NCBI RefSeq assembly: GCF_014109725.1
Contig: NZ_CP058554.1
Coordinates: 4,836,001 to 4,900,000, forward strand
Direction: 5' to 3'
DNA length: 64,000 nt
Origin: Comamonas piscis
GTDB taxonomy: Bacteria > Pseudomonadota > Gammaproteobacteria > Burkholderiales > Burkholderiaceae_C
Below, piece by piece: positions 17,300-25,974 of this stretch. Position numbers and translations under genes: made by a program. How positions within the stretch are numbered: the first letter of the stretch is position 1; every line of letters begins with the position of its first letter. The notes beneath the pieces were generated by a model. It was not told where the DNA came from. It worked only from the letters and a program-made list of their open reading frames with translations, and made no database searches.

Positions 17300-18409
17300 T
17301 CAGGCTTCCACGACGCACTGGTCCAGACCCTGGCGCAGGATGTCCTGCGGCAGGTCAATACCAATGAACACCATCTTGCTCTGGCGGCGCTCATCGGCCG
17401 CCCACTCGGGGCCCAGGTCGCTGCCCATCAGCTGGTGCACGCCCTGGAAAATCACCTTGCGGTCGGTGCCCTTCATCGCCAGCACGCCCTTGTAACGCAG
17501 CATGCGCGGGCCATAAATGTTCACAATGGCGCCCAGGAAGTCTTCCAGCTTGGCAGGGTCAAAGGCCTTGTCTGCGCGGTAGACGAAGCTCTTCACATCG
17601 TCATCATGGTGGTGGTGGTGCGGGTGGTTGCAGTGCTCGCCATGTTCGTGGTCATGGCCATGCTCGTGCCCGCAGTTCTCGTCGTGCACATGGCCGTGGT
17701 CATGGTCGTGACCGCAGTTCTCATCGTGGACATGGCCGTGGTCATGCTCGTCTTCCTTGAGGAAGTCGGGGTCGATGTTCAAGGTGGCGTTCAGGTTGAA
17801 GCCGCGCAGATCCAGCACGTCCTTCAGCGGCACATCGCCAAAATGCACGGCACGGATCGGCGCGCGCGGGTTCATATGCTTGAGGCGGTGGATCAGCGCA
17901 TCCTTCTCAGCATCGCTGACCAAATCGGTCTTGGACAGGAAGATCTGGTCGGCAAAGCCCACCTGGCGACGCGCTTCCTGGCGGGTGTCCAGCTGCTGGC
18001 CGGCATGCTTGGCATCCACCAGGGTGATGATCGAATCGATCAAATAGGTTTCGGCGATCTCTTCATCCATGAAGAAGGTTTGCGCCACCGGGCCGGGATC
18101 GGCCAGGCCCGTGGTCTCGATGACGATGCGCTCGAAATCCACCAGGCCCTTGCGGCGCTTGGCGGCCAGCAGTTGCAGCGCTTCGCGCAGGTCTTCGCGG
18201 ATGGTGCAGCAGATGCAGCCATTGCTCATCTGCAGAATCTGTTCCTTGGATTCCGTCTTGAGGATGTCGGTGTCGATATTCTCTTCGCCGAACTCGTTCT
18301 CGATCACGGCAATCTTCATGCCGTGCGACTCATGCAGCACGCGCTTGAGCAGCGTGGTTTTGCCCGAGCCCAAGAAGCCCGTGAGGATGGTGACTGGAAT
18401 GAGTGACAT
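17300..18409 (-). CDS. COG0523 (CobW/G3E family) GTPase with a His-rich metal-binding insert
   Basis: This is a putative metal-chaperone GTPase of the CobW/YeiR/ZigA group. The ATG at 18409 gives 369 residues opening with SLIPVTILTGFLGSGKTT (Walker A). The invariant GCICC metal-site motif lies near residue 65, SKTDLV is the guanine-specificity motif (variant of NKxD), and the CobW C-terminal domain ends the protein. Between the domains, residues about 218-270 form a His/Asp/Glu-rich loop with the unit DHGHVHDENCGH repeated twice and a run of six histidines. The neighbour is a zinc-ligand-poor DksA, which suggests a zinc-supply context. Substrate and metal are inferred. Confidence 0.93.
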   Translation of the reverse strand: MSLIPVTILTGFLGSGKTTLLKRVLHESHGMKIAVIENEFGEENIDTDILKTESKEQILQMSNGCICCTIREDLREALQLLAAKRRKGLVDFERIVIETTGLADPGPVAQTFFMDEEIAETYLIDSIITLVDAKHAGQQLDTRQEARRQVGFADQIFLSKTDLVSDAEKDALIHRLKHMNPRAPIRAVHFGDVPLKDVLDLRGFNLNATLNIDPDFLKEDEHDHGHVHDENCGHDHDHGHVHDENCGHEHGHDHEHGEHCNHPHHHHHDDDVKSFVYRADKAFDPAKLEDFLGAIVNIYGPRMLRYKGVLAMKGTDRKVIFQGVHQLMGSDLGPEWAADERRQSKMVFIGIDLPQDILRQGLDQCVVEA

Positions 18410-18730
18410 AGAACCCCTGATAGTTACACAAAAGGCAGCCATCGCAAGCCGCGCCACGCGCCAGACTTGCCCGCCCACTGGCCCATCGCGCAAGCGCAGG
18501 CCTTTGTATCAAACACCGTTATATGGGGCTACGCCAAGCGATATCAAGGCAGCCGCAGGTAAATTATGTGGGTCTGCCGACAGCGGGCTATTGTGGCATG
18601 GTTTGCCGCTATGGCGATCTCTGCCCTTGCCCTGCATCAAACCCAACGCACGTCAATACGAAATGCTATTCAATAGATAGCAAAACCCAGACAGTTTGCG
18701 CGTTGACCGCCCACCTGGGGGCTGGGGAAC
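18410..18730. other. Intergenic region with a short inverted repeat
   Basis: No gene is credible in these 321 bases. TGCTAT and ATAGCA (18664-18669 and 18677-18682) form an inverted repeat with a 7-bp centre. Similar short repeats are, from memory, common between genes in Comamonadaceae. The promoter of the COG0523 gene must lie in the left half, but no clear box is seen. Confidence 0.4.
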
Positions 18731-19486
18731 TCAGAAGCGCTCATAGCCTTGCAGGTAGCGCCACTGGCCCAGAGGCAGCTTGCCCAGCGAAATACGGCCT
18801 ATGCGCAAACGCTTGAGCCCGACCAGCTCCAATCCCAGCTCCGCACAGATGGCAGCCAACCAATCGGGCGAAACGCGTTTGAGCGCAAAACGCAAATGGG
18901 TTTCATTCTGCCAACTGGCTTTGAGTGGCGGCAGACGATCACCATCGATGTACAAGCCGTTGGCCAGCAGCGCCAGGCCATCGTCGATCATCTGGCCACG
19001 CACCTCTGCGAGGAACTCCTGCTCGATGAGACCCGCATCTTCCGTCAGATGCCGAATGGTGCGCGCATCCTGGCTGAAGACCACCAGACCGCTGGCCGCA
19101 CGCGCCATGGGCAGCACAAACTGCTGGTGGCGAAAATGGCGGGACACGGGCACCATCGGCTGGGGCGTATCCACGTCGGCCAGATGCGCGGGCACCAGCA
19201 GATCTAACGCACTATCGCCCTTTTGCCCCGGCGCTACCGGACGCAAGCTGTAACCAGCGGGCTTGTGCAGCAACAGCGTGACCTGCTGGATCGGCCGCAA
19301 ATGGGCGCCGGGTTGCAAGGCTACGGTCTGGTCTGGCAGCACCCGCGCACCCGGCGTATCCTGCACCTGGCCATCCACGGTGACAAAGCCGGCATCGATG
19401 TAGTGCTCCGCTTCCGCGCGCGAGCAACCGATATCGCTCGCCAGGCGTTTGGACAGGCGAATGGCTTGGGAATCTTGAGAAGGCAT
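18731..19486 (-). CDS. RsuA/RluF-family pseudouridine synthase-like protein lacking the catalytic Asp
   Basis: The family isomerises uridine to pseudouridine in rRNA. The 251-residue product from the ATG at 19486 starts with an S4 RNA-binding domain (RLSKRLASDIGCSRAEAEHY), then the synthase domain (LLLHKPAGYSLRPV). Where active members carry R-L-D-x-D-(T/S)-x-G-L, the sequence here is VLPMARAASGLVVFSQD. The position of the catalytic Asp, five before the Gly, is Ala. The rest of the fold looks intact (the C-terminal strands include LKRLRIGRISLGKL). It may be an RNA-binding protein without isomerase activity. The frame extends to 19579 with an extra Cys/Ala-rich segment; neither start has a clear ribosome site. 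Confidence 0.85.
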   Translation of the reverse strand: MPSQDSQAIRLSKRLASDIGCSRAEAEHYIDAGFVTVDGQVQDTPGARVLPDQTVALQPGAHLRPIQQVTLLLHKPAGYSLRPVAPGQKGDSALDLLVPAHLADVDTPQPMVPVSRHFRHQQFVLPMARAASGLVVFSQDARTIRHLTEDAGLIEQEFLAEVRGQMIDDGLALLANGLYIDGDRLPPLKASWQNETHLRFALKRVSPDWLAAICAELGLELVGLKRLRIGRISLGKLPLGQWRYLQGYERF

Positions 19487-19625
19487 GGGGGTAGCAGGTG
19501 CGCGGCGGTGTGCAGCAAAGGCAGCAACCGCTTCATCATGGATAGCAAAAGCTCTGCAAGGGCAGAGCACAAACGCCATTTTAAACGCCTGCCACTCTCT
19601 TGGTTCTTTTCACGCTTGCTGCGGC

Positions 19626-20795
19626 TCAGGCGGGCGCAAACCGCAGCCGAAACAGCGCCCCGCCTCTGGCCGATATGTCGGCCTGAGCCACCCCGCCCTG
19701 CAACTCGGTCAGCGCCTGCACGATGGACAGACCGAGGCCCGAGCCCTCCCGCTTGCGCCGGCCCGGTGCCATCGCAAAGCGCCTGAAGGGATGGGCGCGC
19801 AGCTCCGGCGGCAGGCCCGGGCCGGCATCGCTGACCAGCAGCTCGATCCAGATATGCCCTTGCCCATCGCGCATGGAGCGCACTTCCACCTCGAGCCAGT
19901 GCCCGCTGGCCGCGTGGCGCACGGCGTTGCCGACCAGGTTGGTGATGATCTGGCGCATGCGCAGAGGGTCGGCACGGATGGTGCTGACGGCATCATCACT
20001 GGGCAGCACCTGGGACAAAGCCATTTCGGCCAGCTGCAGCTGGGGTTCCAGCTCCAGCAGGCTCTCGCGCACCAGCGCGCCCAGGCTCAAGCGCTCCTTG
20101 CGCAGCGACATCTCGCCCGCCTCGGCCATCGCCAAGGTATGCAGGTCATCGATCAGGCGGCCCAGTTGCTCTGTCTGCGCCAACAGCAGCCTAAACTCCA
20201 GCTCGCTGGGCGCGATAACGCCATCACACAAGGCATGCAGATGGGTCTTGAGCACCGACAAGGGCGTGCGCAGCTCATGCGAGATGGACGCGGCCGAGGC
20301 CTGGCGCTCGGCATTGAGCTTTTGCAGCGCATCAATCATCGCATTGAAGGTGTGCACCACCTCCTTCAGCTCGCCATGCGCGCCCTCCTCGACCACGCGT
20401 GTCGAGCTGAAATCCCCATGCGCCACCCGCTGCGCCACCTCGACCATCGAGGCCAGCGGCCGGGTGATGTAGCGCGAGACGAAAAAGCCCATCGCCAGGC
20501 CAAACGGCAGGCAGACCAGCAGGCCGATGAAGAGCGACACCTGTTCGCCAAAGAACACCTCGCCCCGCCAGTACTCACCATAGATCTGCATGGCTCGCGG
20601 GCTGTTGTCCAGGTCGCGCTCAATCAGGTCGTCCAGTTCCACCCGGACCGATGTAGGCAGGCTTTGGTAGAACTGGTTGTACTGCACGGTATTGAAGGCC
20701 CAGGCGCAGGCGCTGAGCAGCGCGATGGTGCTGAGCAGGGTCGCGGCTATCCAAAAGCCAAAGCGGACCCAGATACGGTTCAGTCCCCGGCCCAT
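19626..20795 (-). CDS. Sensor histidine kinase of a BaeS/CpxA-like two-component system
   Basis: The 389-residue inner-membrane kinase has one N-terminal transmembrane helix (FGFWIAATLLSTIALLSA) and a short periplasmic loop of about 85 residues. A second helix (LFIGLLVCLPFGLAMGFFV) leads into a HAMP linker. Then come the H-box SISHELRTPLSVLKTHL, N-box IITNLVGNAVRH, and G-boxes DAGPGLP and GSGLGLSIV. All catalytic motifs are present. It overlaps the response-regulator gene by 16 nt, so the pair is co-translated. The signal is unknown; adjacency to the divergent export operon suggests that operon as target. It resembles BaeS, which controls drug exporters in E. coli. Confidence 0.93.
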   Translation of the reverse strand: MGRGLNRIWVRFGFWIAATLLSTIALLSACAWAFNTVQYNQFYQSLPTSVRVELDDLIERDLDNSPRAMQIYGEYWRGEVFFGEQVSLFIGLLVCLPFGLAMGFFVSRYITRPLASMVEVAQRVAHGDFSSTRVVEEGAHGELKEVVHTFNAMIDALQKLNAERQASAASISHELRTPLSVLKTHLHALCDGVIAPSELEFRLLLAQTEQLGRLIDDLHTLAMAEAGEMSLRKERLSLGALVRESLLELEPQLQLAEMALSQVLPSDDAVSTIRADPLRMRQIITNLVGNAVRHAASGHWLEVEVRSMRDGQGHIWIELLVSDAGPGLPPELRAHPFRRFAMAPGRRKREGSGLGLSIVQALTELQGGVAQADISARGGALFRLRFAPA

Positions 20796-21514
20796 AAGCG
20801 GTATCCAATGCTGCGCACGGTTTCAATCAGCTCGTCCTGGCCGGCCAGCTGCAATTTGCGGCGCAGCTTGGACAGGTGCGAGTCGATCACCCGCTCCAGC
20901 GCATCGCTCTCGGGAAGGCAATGCTCGATCAGCTGCGCACGTGAAAAACAGCGCCGGGGCTGCGAGGCCAGCAAGGCCAGCAGCCGGAATTCGGTCAGAG
21001 TCAGCGGCAGCGGTGTGGCCTGGCCTTGCGGGTCGTACAACTTTGCACTGTGCTCGGCGGGATTGATCTCCAGCGCGCCCACCCGGATGGGGGCCATCGG
21101 CGCAGCCGTGGCCTTGGGCTGGCTGCGGCGCAGCACAGCCCGCACGCGCGCCACCACCTCGGCCGGGTTGAAGGGTTTGACCACATAGTCATCCGCCCCC
21201 AGGCGCAGGGCGACCAGCTTGTCCACATCATCGGCCAGCGCCGTCACCATGATCACCGGCGTCTGGCCCTGATCCCGGATAAAGCGCAGCACATCCACCC
21301 CGTCCATGCCGGGCAGGTGGATGTCCAGCAGCACCAGGTCGGGCTGGTGTTGGCGAAAAAGCTGCACCGCCTGCTCACCATCGCGCGCAAAAAGGCTGCG
21401 CAAACCATCGCGCTCCAGATAGGCGACCAGGATGGTGGCGATTCCGGGCTCATCCTCCACGACGAGCACCAGCGGAGCAGCCACAGATGGGGGTAGTTTC
21501 ATGGCGGACGACAT
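20780..21514 (-). CDS. OmpR-family response regulator (BaeR-like)
   Basis: The receiver domain carries the acidic pair VVEDEPG, the phospho-acceptor Asp64 in LVLLDIHLPGMDG, and the Lys of VVKPFNP. A winged-helix DNA-binding domain ends the protein (LTLTEFRLLALLASQP; VIDSHLSKLRRKL; SIGYRLW). The ATG at 21514 gives 244 residues; a second ATG at 21502 gives 240. Neither has a clear ribosome site, and the frame extends to 21601 with unrelated sequence. It is transcribed away from the efflux operon, with an 18-bp palindrome between the two. Confidence 0.93.
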   Translation of the reverse strand: MSSAMKLPPSVAAPLVLVVEDEPGIATILVAYLERDGLRSLFARDGEQAVQLFRQHQPDLVLLDIHLPGMDGVDVLRFIRDQGQTPVIMVTALADDVDKLVALRLGADDYVVKPFNPAEVVARVRAVLRRSQPKATAAPMAPIRVGALEINPAEHSAKLYDPQGQATPLPLTLTEFRLLALLASQPRRCFSRAQLIEHCLPESDALERVIDSHLSKLRRKLQLAGQDELIETVRSIGYRLWAGD

Positions 21515-21637
21515 CCCAAGAAGATTCCAGCGGCAGCGCACCCAACGCGCCAACCCGCTGTTCAAACAGGCCATTATGACCGTGGCGCTCGCCGGCTGCA
21601 CGCCTTGGCGGCCTCCATGTTTTCTCCATCAATTGTG

Positions 21638-21655
21638 CAAGCTTGCGCAAGCTTG
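21638..21655. promoter_or_regulatory. Perfect 18-bp palindrome / tandem 10-bp repeat, candidate response-regulator site
   Basis: CAAGCTTGCGCAAGCTTG reads the same on both strands. It is also two copies of the 10-mer TGYGCAAGCT in direct repeat (from 21635). OmpR-type regulators commonly bind direct repeats with a 10-11 bp period. It lies in the divergent gap between the regulator gene and the export operon, about 90 bp from the first export gene. Binding is inferred. Confidence 0.6.
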
Positions 21656-21741
21656 GCGGGGTTGAATCGATCGCCTATTGGTCCTGCCTCTGCGGTCAGG
21701 CCACCACGGTCAACCCCGGCCACGAACCGACTCCCTTGCAC

Positions 21742-23166
21742 GTGAAACCCCAGTTCTGCAAAACACTGCTGATGCTGGCGCCTGTCGGCCTGCTGGCCGG
21801 TTGCATGACGCCACCGCAACCCCAGCTCCAGCCCAGCACGCCCGCCCAGTGGCAGCAGGCCGGCAGCAGCACGCCCGCTGCGCGTGCCGTCCAGGCCTCC
21901 GATCTGGCGGCCTGGTGGAAGCTCCTGGGCGACCCGGCTCTGGACAAGCTGGTGGAGCAGGCGCTGGCCCAGAACCTGAGCCTGGCCCAAGCACAGGGCC
22001 GGCTGCAGGCCCAGCGCATTCTGCTGGGCATTGCCACGGCCAGCTACAAGCCGGAAGTCACCGCCGGCGTGCGCACCTTGCAGGATGTGGCCGCGCTCGA
22101 TTCCTACTTCCACGCCAGCCTGGACATGAGCTGGAACCTTGGCCTATTTGGCGCCTACGAATCCAGCGAACTCGACGGCCAGGGCCAGTTGCTCGATGCC
22201 CAAGCCCAGCTGCAAGCGGCCCAGATCCAGCTGGTCGCCAATGTGGTGCAACGCTATCTGGAGATCTGCGTGGCGCAGCAGCAACGCTTTGGGCTGGACC
22301 AGCAAATGCAGCTGGATGCGCGCCGTCTGCAGTTGCAGCAGGTGCGCGTGCAGCAGCGCATCGGCAGCGCCGAGCTGGTGCAGCAGGCGAGTCTGGATCT
22401 CAACCGCAGCAGCGGCCAGGAGGCCGAGCTGTTGCAGCACCAGGCACGCGCAGCGCATGCCCTGGCTGCATTGCTGGGCCAGACCGAGCCCGATGCCGCT
22501 TGGCTGGCCGCCTCCGGCACAGCCCACATCCCCAGCGCCACGGCGCTGAACCTGCAGGTGCTGCCGGCCGAGCTGTTGCGCAGCCGCCCCGCCATCCTGG
22601 CCGCTGAAGCCGCTGTGCAGCGCGCCGCCGCTGCCGCCGGCCTGTCCACCGCTGCCCTTTACCCCCGCTTTGCACTAGGTGGCTCGCTGCTCTACGCCTA
22701 CAACCTGACGCAAAACCGGCGCTCCAGCTCCAACCTGGTGCCCATGCTGGGGCCGGTCATCGACATTCCGCTGTTTGACTGGGGCCGTCGGCGCGCACAG
22801 GCTGATGCCGACGATCTGCAGATGAACAACGCCGTCAAGGCCTACCGGCAAAGCGTGCTCGACGGCGTGGCCGATGTGGAAACGGCGCTTGCCGGCCTGC
22901 GCGCCCAGCAGCAGCGCCAGCAGTCGCTGGATGCCCAAACCCGCCTGCTGCGCAGCCGCGCCCAGCAGCTGCAGCGCCGCCAAGCCCTCGGCCTGGCCAG
23001 CGAGCTCGATACGGTTGAGCCCCGGCGCCAGCTGCTGCTGCACGAAAGCCAGCAGCGCGTGGCCCAGGCTGCGCAAACCCTGGCCTTTGTGGCCTTGTTC
23101 CAGGCGCTGGGCGGCGCCCCGTTGCCAGCGCAACCCCTGCCCGGCACTGAGGGAGCCGCACCATGA
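21742..23166 (+). CDS. NodT/TolC-family outer-membrane efflux lipoprotein
   Basis: This is the outer-membrane channel of a tripartite exporter. From the GTG at 21742 the product has 474 residues and starts with a lipoprotein signal (TLLMLAPVGLLAGC), the Cys being the lipidation site. The body is the long alternating coiled-coil pattern of TolC proteins (Gln/Ala/Leu-rich repeats). DPALDKLVEQALAQNLSLAQA is typical of the first half, and FALGGSLLYAYNL marks a strand segment. The open frame begins at 21643, but that start falls inside the palindrome and the extra 33 residues are not signal-like. The stop overlaps the permease start as ATGA. Confidence 0.92.
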   Translation: MKPQFCKTLLMLAPVGLLAGCMTPPQPQLQPSTPAQWQQAGSSTPAARAVQASDLAAWWKLLGDPALDKLVEQALAQNLSLAQAQGRLQAQRILLGIATASYKPEVTAGVRTLQDVAALDSYFHASLDMSWNLGLFGAYESSELDGQGQLLDAQAQLQAAQIQLVANVVQRYLEICVAQQQRFGLDQQMQLDARRLQLQQVRVQQRIGSAELVQQASLDLNRSSGQEAELLQHQARAAHALAALLGQTEPDAAWLAASGTAHIPSATALNLQVLPAELLRSRPAILAAEAAVQRAAAAAGLSTAALYPRFALGGSLLYAYNLTQNRRSSSNLVPMLGPVIDIPLFDWGRRRAQADADDLQMNNAVKAYRQSVLDGVADVETALAGLRAQQQRQQSLDAQTRLLRSRAQQLQRRQALGLASELDTVEPRRQLLLHESQQRVAQAAQTLAFVALFQALGGAPLPAQPLPGTEGAAP

Positions 23167-24308
23167 TTGCCCTGGCGCGCAAAACCTTGGTCTATGAATG
23201 GCGCCGCTTTGTGCCCTCGGTCTTTGCAGTGGGCTTTGCCGGTGTGCTGCTGGTCATGCAGGCTGCGCTGGTGCTGGGCATTTTCAGCTCGGCGGCGATC
23301 TACATCACCGCCAGCTCGGCCGATCTCTGGGTGGGCTACCCCGGCACCCAAAGCGTGAACTTTGGCCGCACCATCGGCCCCGATGTCGAAATGCGCATGC
23401 GCATGGACCCGGACATCCGCGCCGTCGAAGCCTTTGTCTGGGTCGATGGCGACTGGCGCTCCAGCCAGGGCGCGGCCCATGAACCGGGTGCGGTCTCGGT
23501 CTACCTCTCGGGCATCTCCACCGCCGGCACTGCGATGATGTTCGACCGGGTCATTGCGCCCTGGCAGCGCAAGCTGCTGCGCGAGCCCGGCGCCGTCATC
23601 GTCGACCGCGCCGATCTGGACAGCCTGGCCACCCATGAAGGCGGCACGGCCTGGATCAACAACCACCGCGTGCGCGTCGTCGCCGCCGTGGATGGCCTGC
23701 GCGGCCTGGGCGGCGTCAATGTGCTGGCCTCGCTGGAGAGCGCGCACCAGATCGCCGGCAGCGCACCCAGCCAGGGCAGCACCTACCTGCTGGCCCGCGT
23801 GCGCAAAGGCGTGGACAACCACGCCGTGCAACAGCGCCTGAGCAGCGAGGCGCGCAGCTTTGGCCCGCACGAGGTCTGGACTGCTGACAGCTTTGCCCAC
23901 CGCTCCCAGCGCTACTGGATGCTCGATACCGGCGCCGGCGCCGGTGTGCTGTTCATGGCCATCGTTGTCTGCCTGGTGGGCGCAGTCGTCACCAGCCAGT
24001 CGCTCAAAAGCGTGGTCGCCGGTTCGGTGCGTGAATACGCCGTGCTCAATGCGCTGGGCGTCAGCCGCGCGGCGCTAGGCCGGGTGGTGGTGGAACAGGC
24101 CTGCTGGATCGGCGCCGCTGGCCTGCTGCTGACCACCATCGCCAGCGTGGCCCTGGTCTCGGTGGCCCAGGTCTACCGGGTGCCCGTCGCGCTGAACCTG
24201 CAAGCCGTGCTGGCCTGCGCGGCACTGGTGGCCACCTTGGCGCTGCTGTCCGGCCTGGGCGCCATGCGCGTGCTGCTGCGCACCGATCCGGCCACCCTGC
24301 TGCGCTGA
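23163..24308 (+). CDS. ABC transporter permease of the MacB/FtsX type
   Basis: The 381-residue inner-membrane protein has one N-terminal helix (FAVGFAGVLLVMQAALVLGIF), a large periplasmic domain, and three C-terminal helices in the FtsX arrangement. This is the topology of MacB/LolC permeases that act by mechanotransmission. The C-terminal stretch EYAVLNALGVSRAALGRVVVEQA is a conserved FtsX-domain loop. The ATPase is a separate downstream gene (12 nt gap), unlike MacB of E. coli, which is fused. The substrate is not predictable from the sequence. Confidence 0.92.
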   Translation: MIALARKTLVYEWRRFVPSVFAVGFAGVLLVMQAALVLGIFSSAAIYITASSADLWVGYPGTQSVNFGRTIGPDVEMRMRMDPDIRAVEAFVWVDGDWRSSQGAAHEPGAVSVYLSGISTAGTAMMFDRVIAPWQRKLLREPGAVIVDRADLDSLATHEGGTAWINNHRVRVVAAVDGLRGLGGVNVLASLESAHQIAGSAPSQGSTYLLARVRKGVDNHAVQQRLSSEARSFGPHEVWTADSFAHRSQRYWMLDTGAGAGVLFMAIVVCLVGAVVTSQSLKSVVAGSVREYAVLNALGVSRAALGRVVVEQACWIGAAGLLLTTIASVALVSVAQVYRVPVALNLQAVLACAALVATLALLSGLGAMRVLLRTDPATLLR

Positions 24309-24319
24309 AGGATCTCGCC

Positions 24320-25048
24320 ATGCCCAACAACACGCCCCCCACACCCAGCCTACAGGCCGTCGGATTGCGCAAGACCTATGTATCGGGCTCCATCCGCATC
24401 CATGTGCTGCAGGATCTGTCGGTCGATTTGTACGCTGGCGAACTAACCCTGATTTCCGGCCCCTCGGGCTGCGGCAAAAGCACCTTGTTGTCGCTGATGT
24501 CGGGCCTGCTCACCCCTGATGACGGCCAGACCTTTGCGCTGGGCCAGAACCTGACGACCATGCCCAGCCGCGAGATGGAGCGCTTTCGGCTGCTGCACAC
24601 CGGCTTTGTGTTCCAGGGCTTCAACCTGTTCCCGGCGCTGACGGCGCTGGAGCAGGTGCAACTGCCGCTGGGCTACCTGGGCATACGGCGCGCCGAGACC
24701 TTGAGGCGCGCGCAGGATGCGCTCGACGAAGTCGGCCTGTCGCACCGCGCGCACATGCGCCCGGCCGAGTTGTCGGGCGGCGAAAAGCAGCGCGTGGCCA
24801 TTGCCCGCGCGCTGGCCAAGGCGCCCCAGCTCCTGTTTGCCGACGAGCCCACTAGTGCGCTGGATGCAGAAAGCGGACAACGGGTGATCGACATCCTCCA
24901 CCGCGTCGCGCGCAGCCACGGCACCACGGTGCTCTGCGTCAGCCACGATCCGCGCCTGGTGGGCCATGCTGACCGCGTACTGGAGATGGAAGACGGCGCC
25001 GTGTACAACGACCGCCGCCAATCCACCCTGATGGAGAACCCAAATTGA
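24320..25048 (+). CDS. ABC transporter ATP-binding protein (MacB/LolD type)
   Basis: The 242-residue cytoplasmic ATPase powers the adjacent permease. Walker A is SGPSGCGKSTLLSLMSG, the Q-loop lies in FVFQGFNLFPALT, the signature is ELSGGEKQRVAIARAL, Walker B is LLFADEPTSALD, and the switch His is in CVSHDPRLVGHAD. AAGGA before the ATG is a good ribosome site. Its stop overlaps the TTG start of the adaptor gene. Confidence 0.96.
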   Translation: MPNNTPPTPSLQAVGLRKTYVSGSIRIHVLQDLSVDLYAGELTLISGPSGCGKSTLLSLMSGLLTPDDGQTFALGQNLTTMPSREMERFRLLHTGFVFQGFNLFPALTALEQVQLPLGYLGIRRAETLRRAQDALDEVGLSHRAHMRPAELSGGEKQRVAIARALAKAPQLLFADEPTSALDAESGQRVIDILHRVARSHGTTVLCVSHDPRLVGHADRVLEMEDGAVYNDRRQSTLMENPN

Positions 25049-25974
25049 CCAAGACCCAATCAACCCCTTCGCACTTGCCCCATGCCTGGCGCTTGCTGGG
25101 CCTGCTGTGCATGGCGCTGGGCGGGCTGGCAGGCTGCACACCAGCGGCAGACAGCCCCGTGGCTCCAGGTGCCATCCAGCCACCGCCCAGCACAGTGGCC
25201 GTGGCCCGGGGCAAGATCGAAGTGGATGGCGGCCTGCTGGATCTGGCCACCGCGATCGATGGCACCGTGCAGCAGATCGCCGTGCGCGAAGGCCAGCAGG
25301 TGCAGGCCGGCCAGTTGCTGCTCAAGGTGCATGACGAAGACCTGCGCGCCGAGCTGGCCGTGGCCCAGTCCTCCTACCAACTTGCCCAGGCCAAGCACAA
25401 GGCCCTGACCACCAAGCTGCCGCTGCTGCAGGCCCAGCTCAAGCGCCTGCAGGCCGCCGCCCGTGATGGTGCGGCCGATCTGCAGGAAGTGGACAACGCC
25501 CAGGCCGCGCTGCGCAATGCACAATCCGAGGCCGAGGTGGCCCAGGCCGAAGTGAAACTGGCCCAGAGCAAGACCCAGCAGCTGCGCGAGCGCCAGCGCC
25601 TGTATGCGCTGTATGCGCCAGAGGCCGCCACCGTGGTGCACCTGCAGGCCAAGGTTGGCAGCCAGGTGCACACCAGCCAGGCGGCGATGCGCCTGCTGCC
25701 GCTGCGCCCGCTGCGCATCCGCGCCGAGCTCAACGAGAGCTTTGCCGGCGCGGTGCAAAAGGGCATGCGCGCCAGCGTGGTGCTGGACAACGACAGCAGC
25801 AGCCCGCTGCCCGAGGCCCGGGTGCTGCGCATCAACCCCATGTATGGGCCTTCGACCTTGCAGGACGATGCCCAGCGCGGCCCGCTGCGCGTGGTCGAGT
25901 GCGTGCTCGAGTTCGAGACTGCGCCCAGCAACCTGCGTGTAGGCCAGAACGTGAGAGTGAGCTTCCATGAATAA
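25045..25974 (+). CDS. Periplasmic adaptor (HlyD/MacA-like membrane fusion lipoprotein)
   Basis: This 309-residue adaptor should connect the permease to the outer-membrane channel. It starts at TTG 25045, overlapping the preceding TGA, with GGAG 8 nt upstream. The N-terminus is a lipoprotein signal ending GLAGC. Next come a biotinyl-lipoyl half motif (DGTVQQIAVREGQQVQAGQL), a coiled-coil hairpin of about 110 residues rich in Ala/Gln/Leu, the second lipoyl half (APEAATVVHLQAKVGSQV) and a beta-barrel domain. All parts of the family are present, in order. It overlaps the HAD gene by 8 nt. Confidence 0.93.
   Translation: MTKTQSTPSHLPHAWRLLGLLCMALGGLAGCTPAADSPVAPGAIQPPPSTVAVARGKIEVDGGLLDLATAIDGTVQQIAVREGQQVQAGQLLLKVHDEDLRAELAVAQSSYQLAQAKHKALTTKLPLLQAQLKRLQAAARDGAADLQEVDNAQAALRNAQSEAEVAQAEVKLAQSKTQQLRERQRLYALYAPEAATVVHLQAKVGSQVHTSQAAMRLLPLRPLRIRAELNESFAGAVQKGMRASVVLDNDSSSPLPEARVLRINPMYGPSTLQDDAQRGPLRVVECVLEFETAPSNLRVGQNVRVSFHE

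Noticed and set aside
14288..18406. Open frame of 1372 codons on the plus strand across hslV, the STAS gene, dksA and the GTPase gene
   Set aside because: It crosses several real minus-strand genes and two terminators, and its composition is typical of an antisense shadow.
18664..18682. TGCTAT/ATAGCA inverted repeat as a specific operator
   Set aside because: Short repeats of this kind are, from memory, frequent between genes in Comamonadaceae, so a specific role cannot be supported.
17027..18730. Zur-type palindrome near dksA and the COG0523 gene
   Set aside because: Only a half-site-like GTTATAT (near 18520) was seen; no inverted partner, so no operator is claimed.
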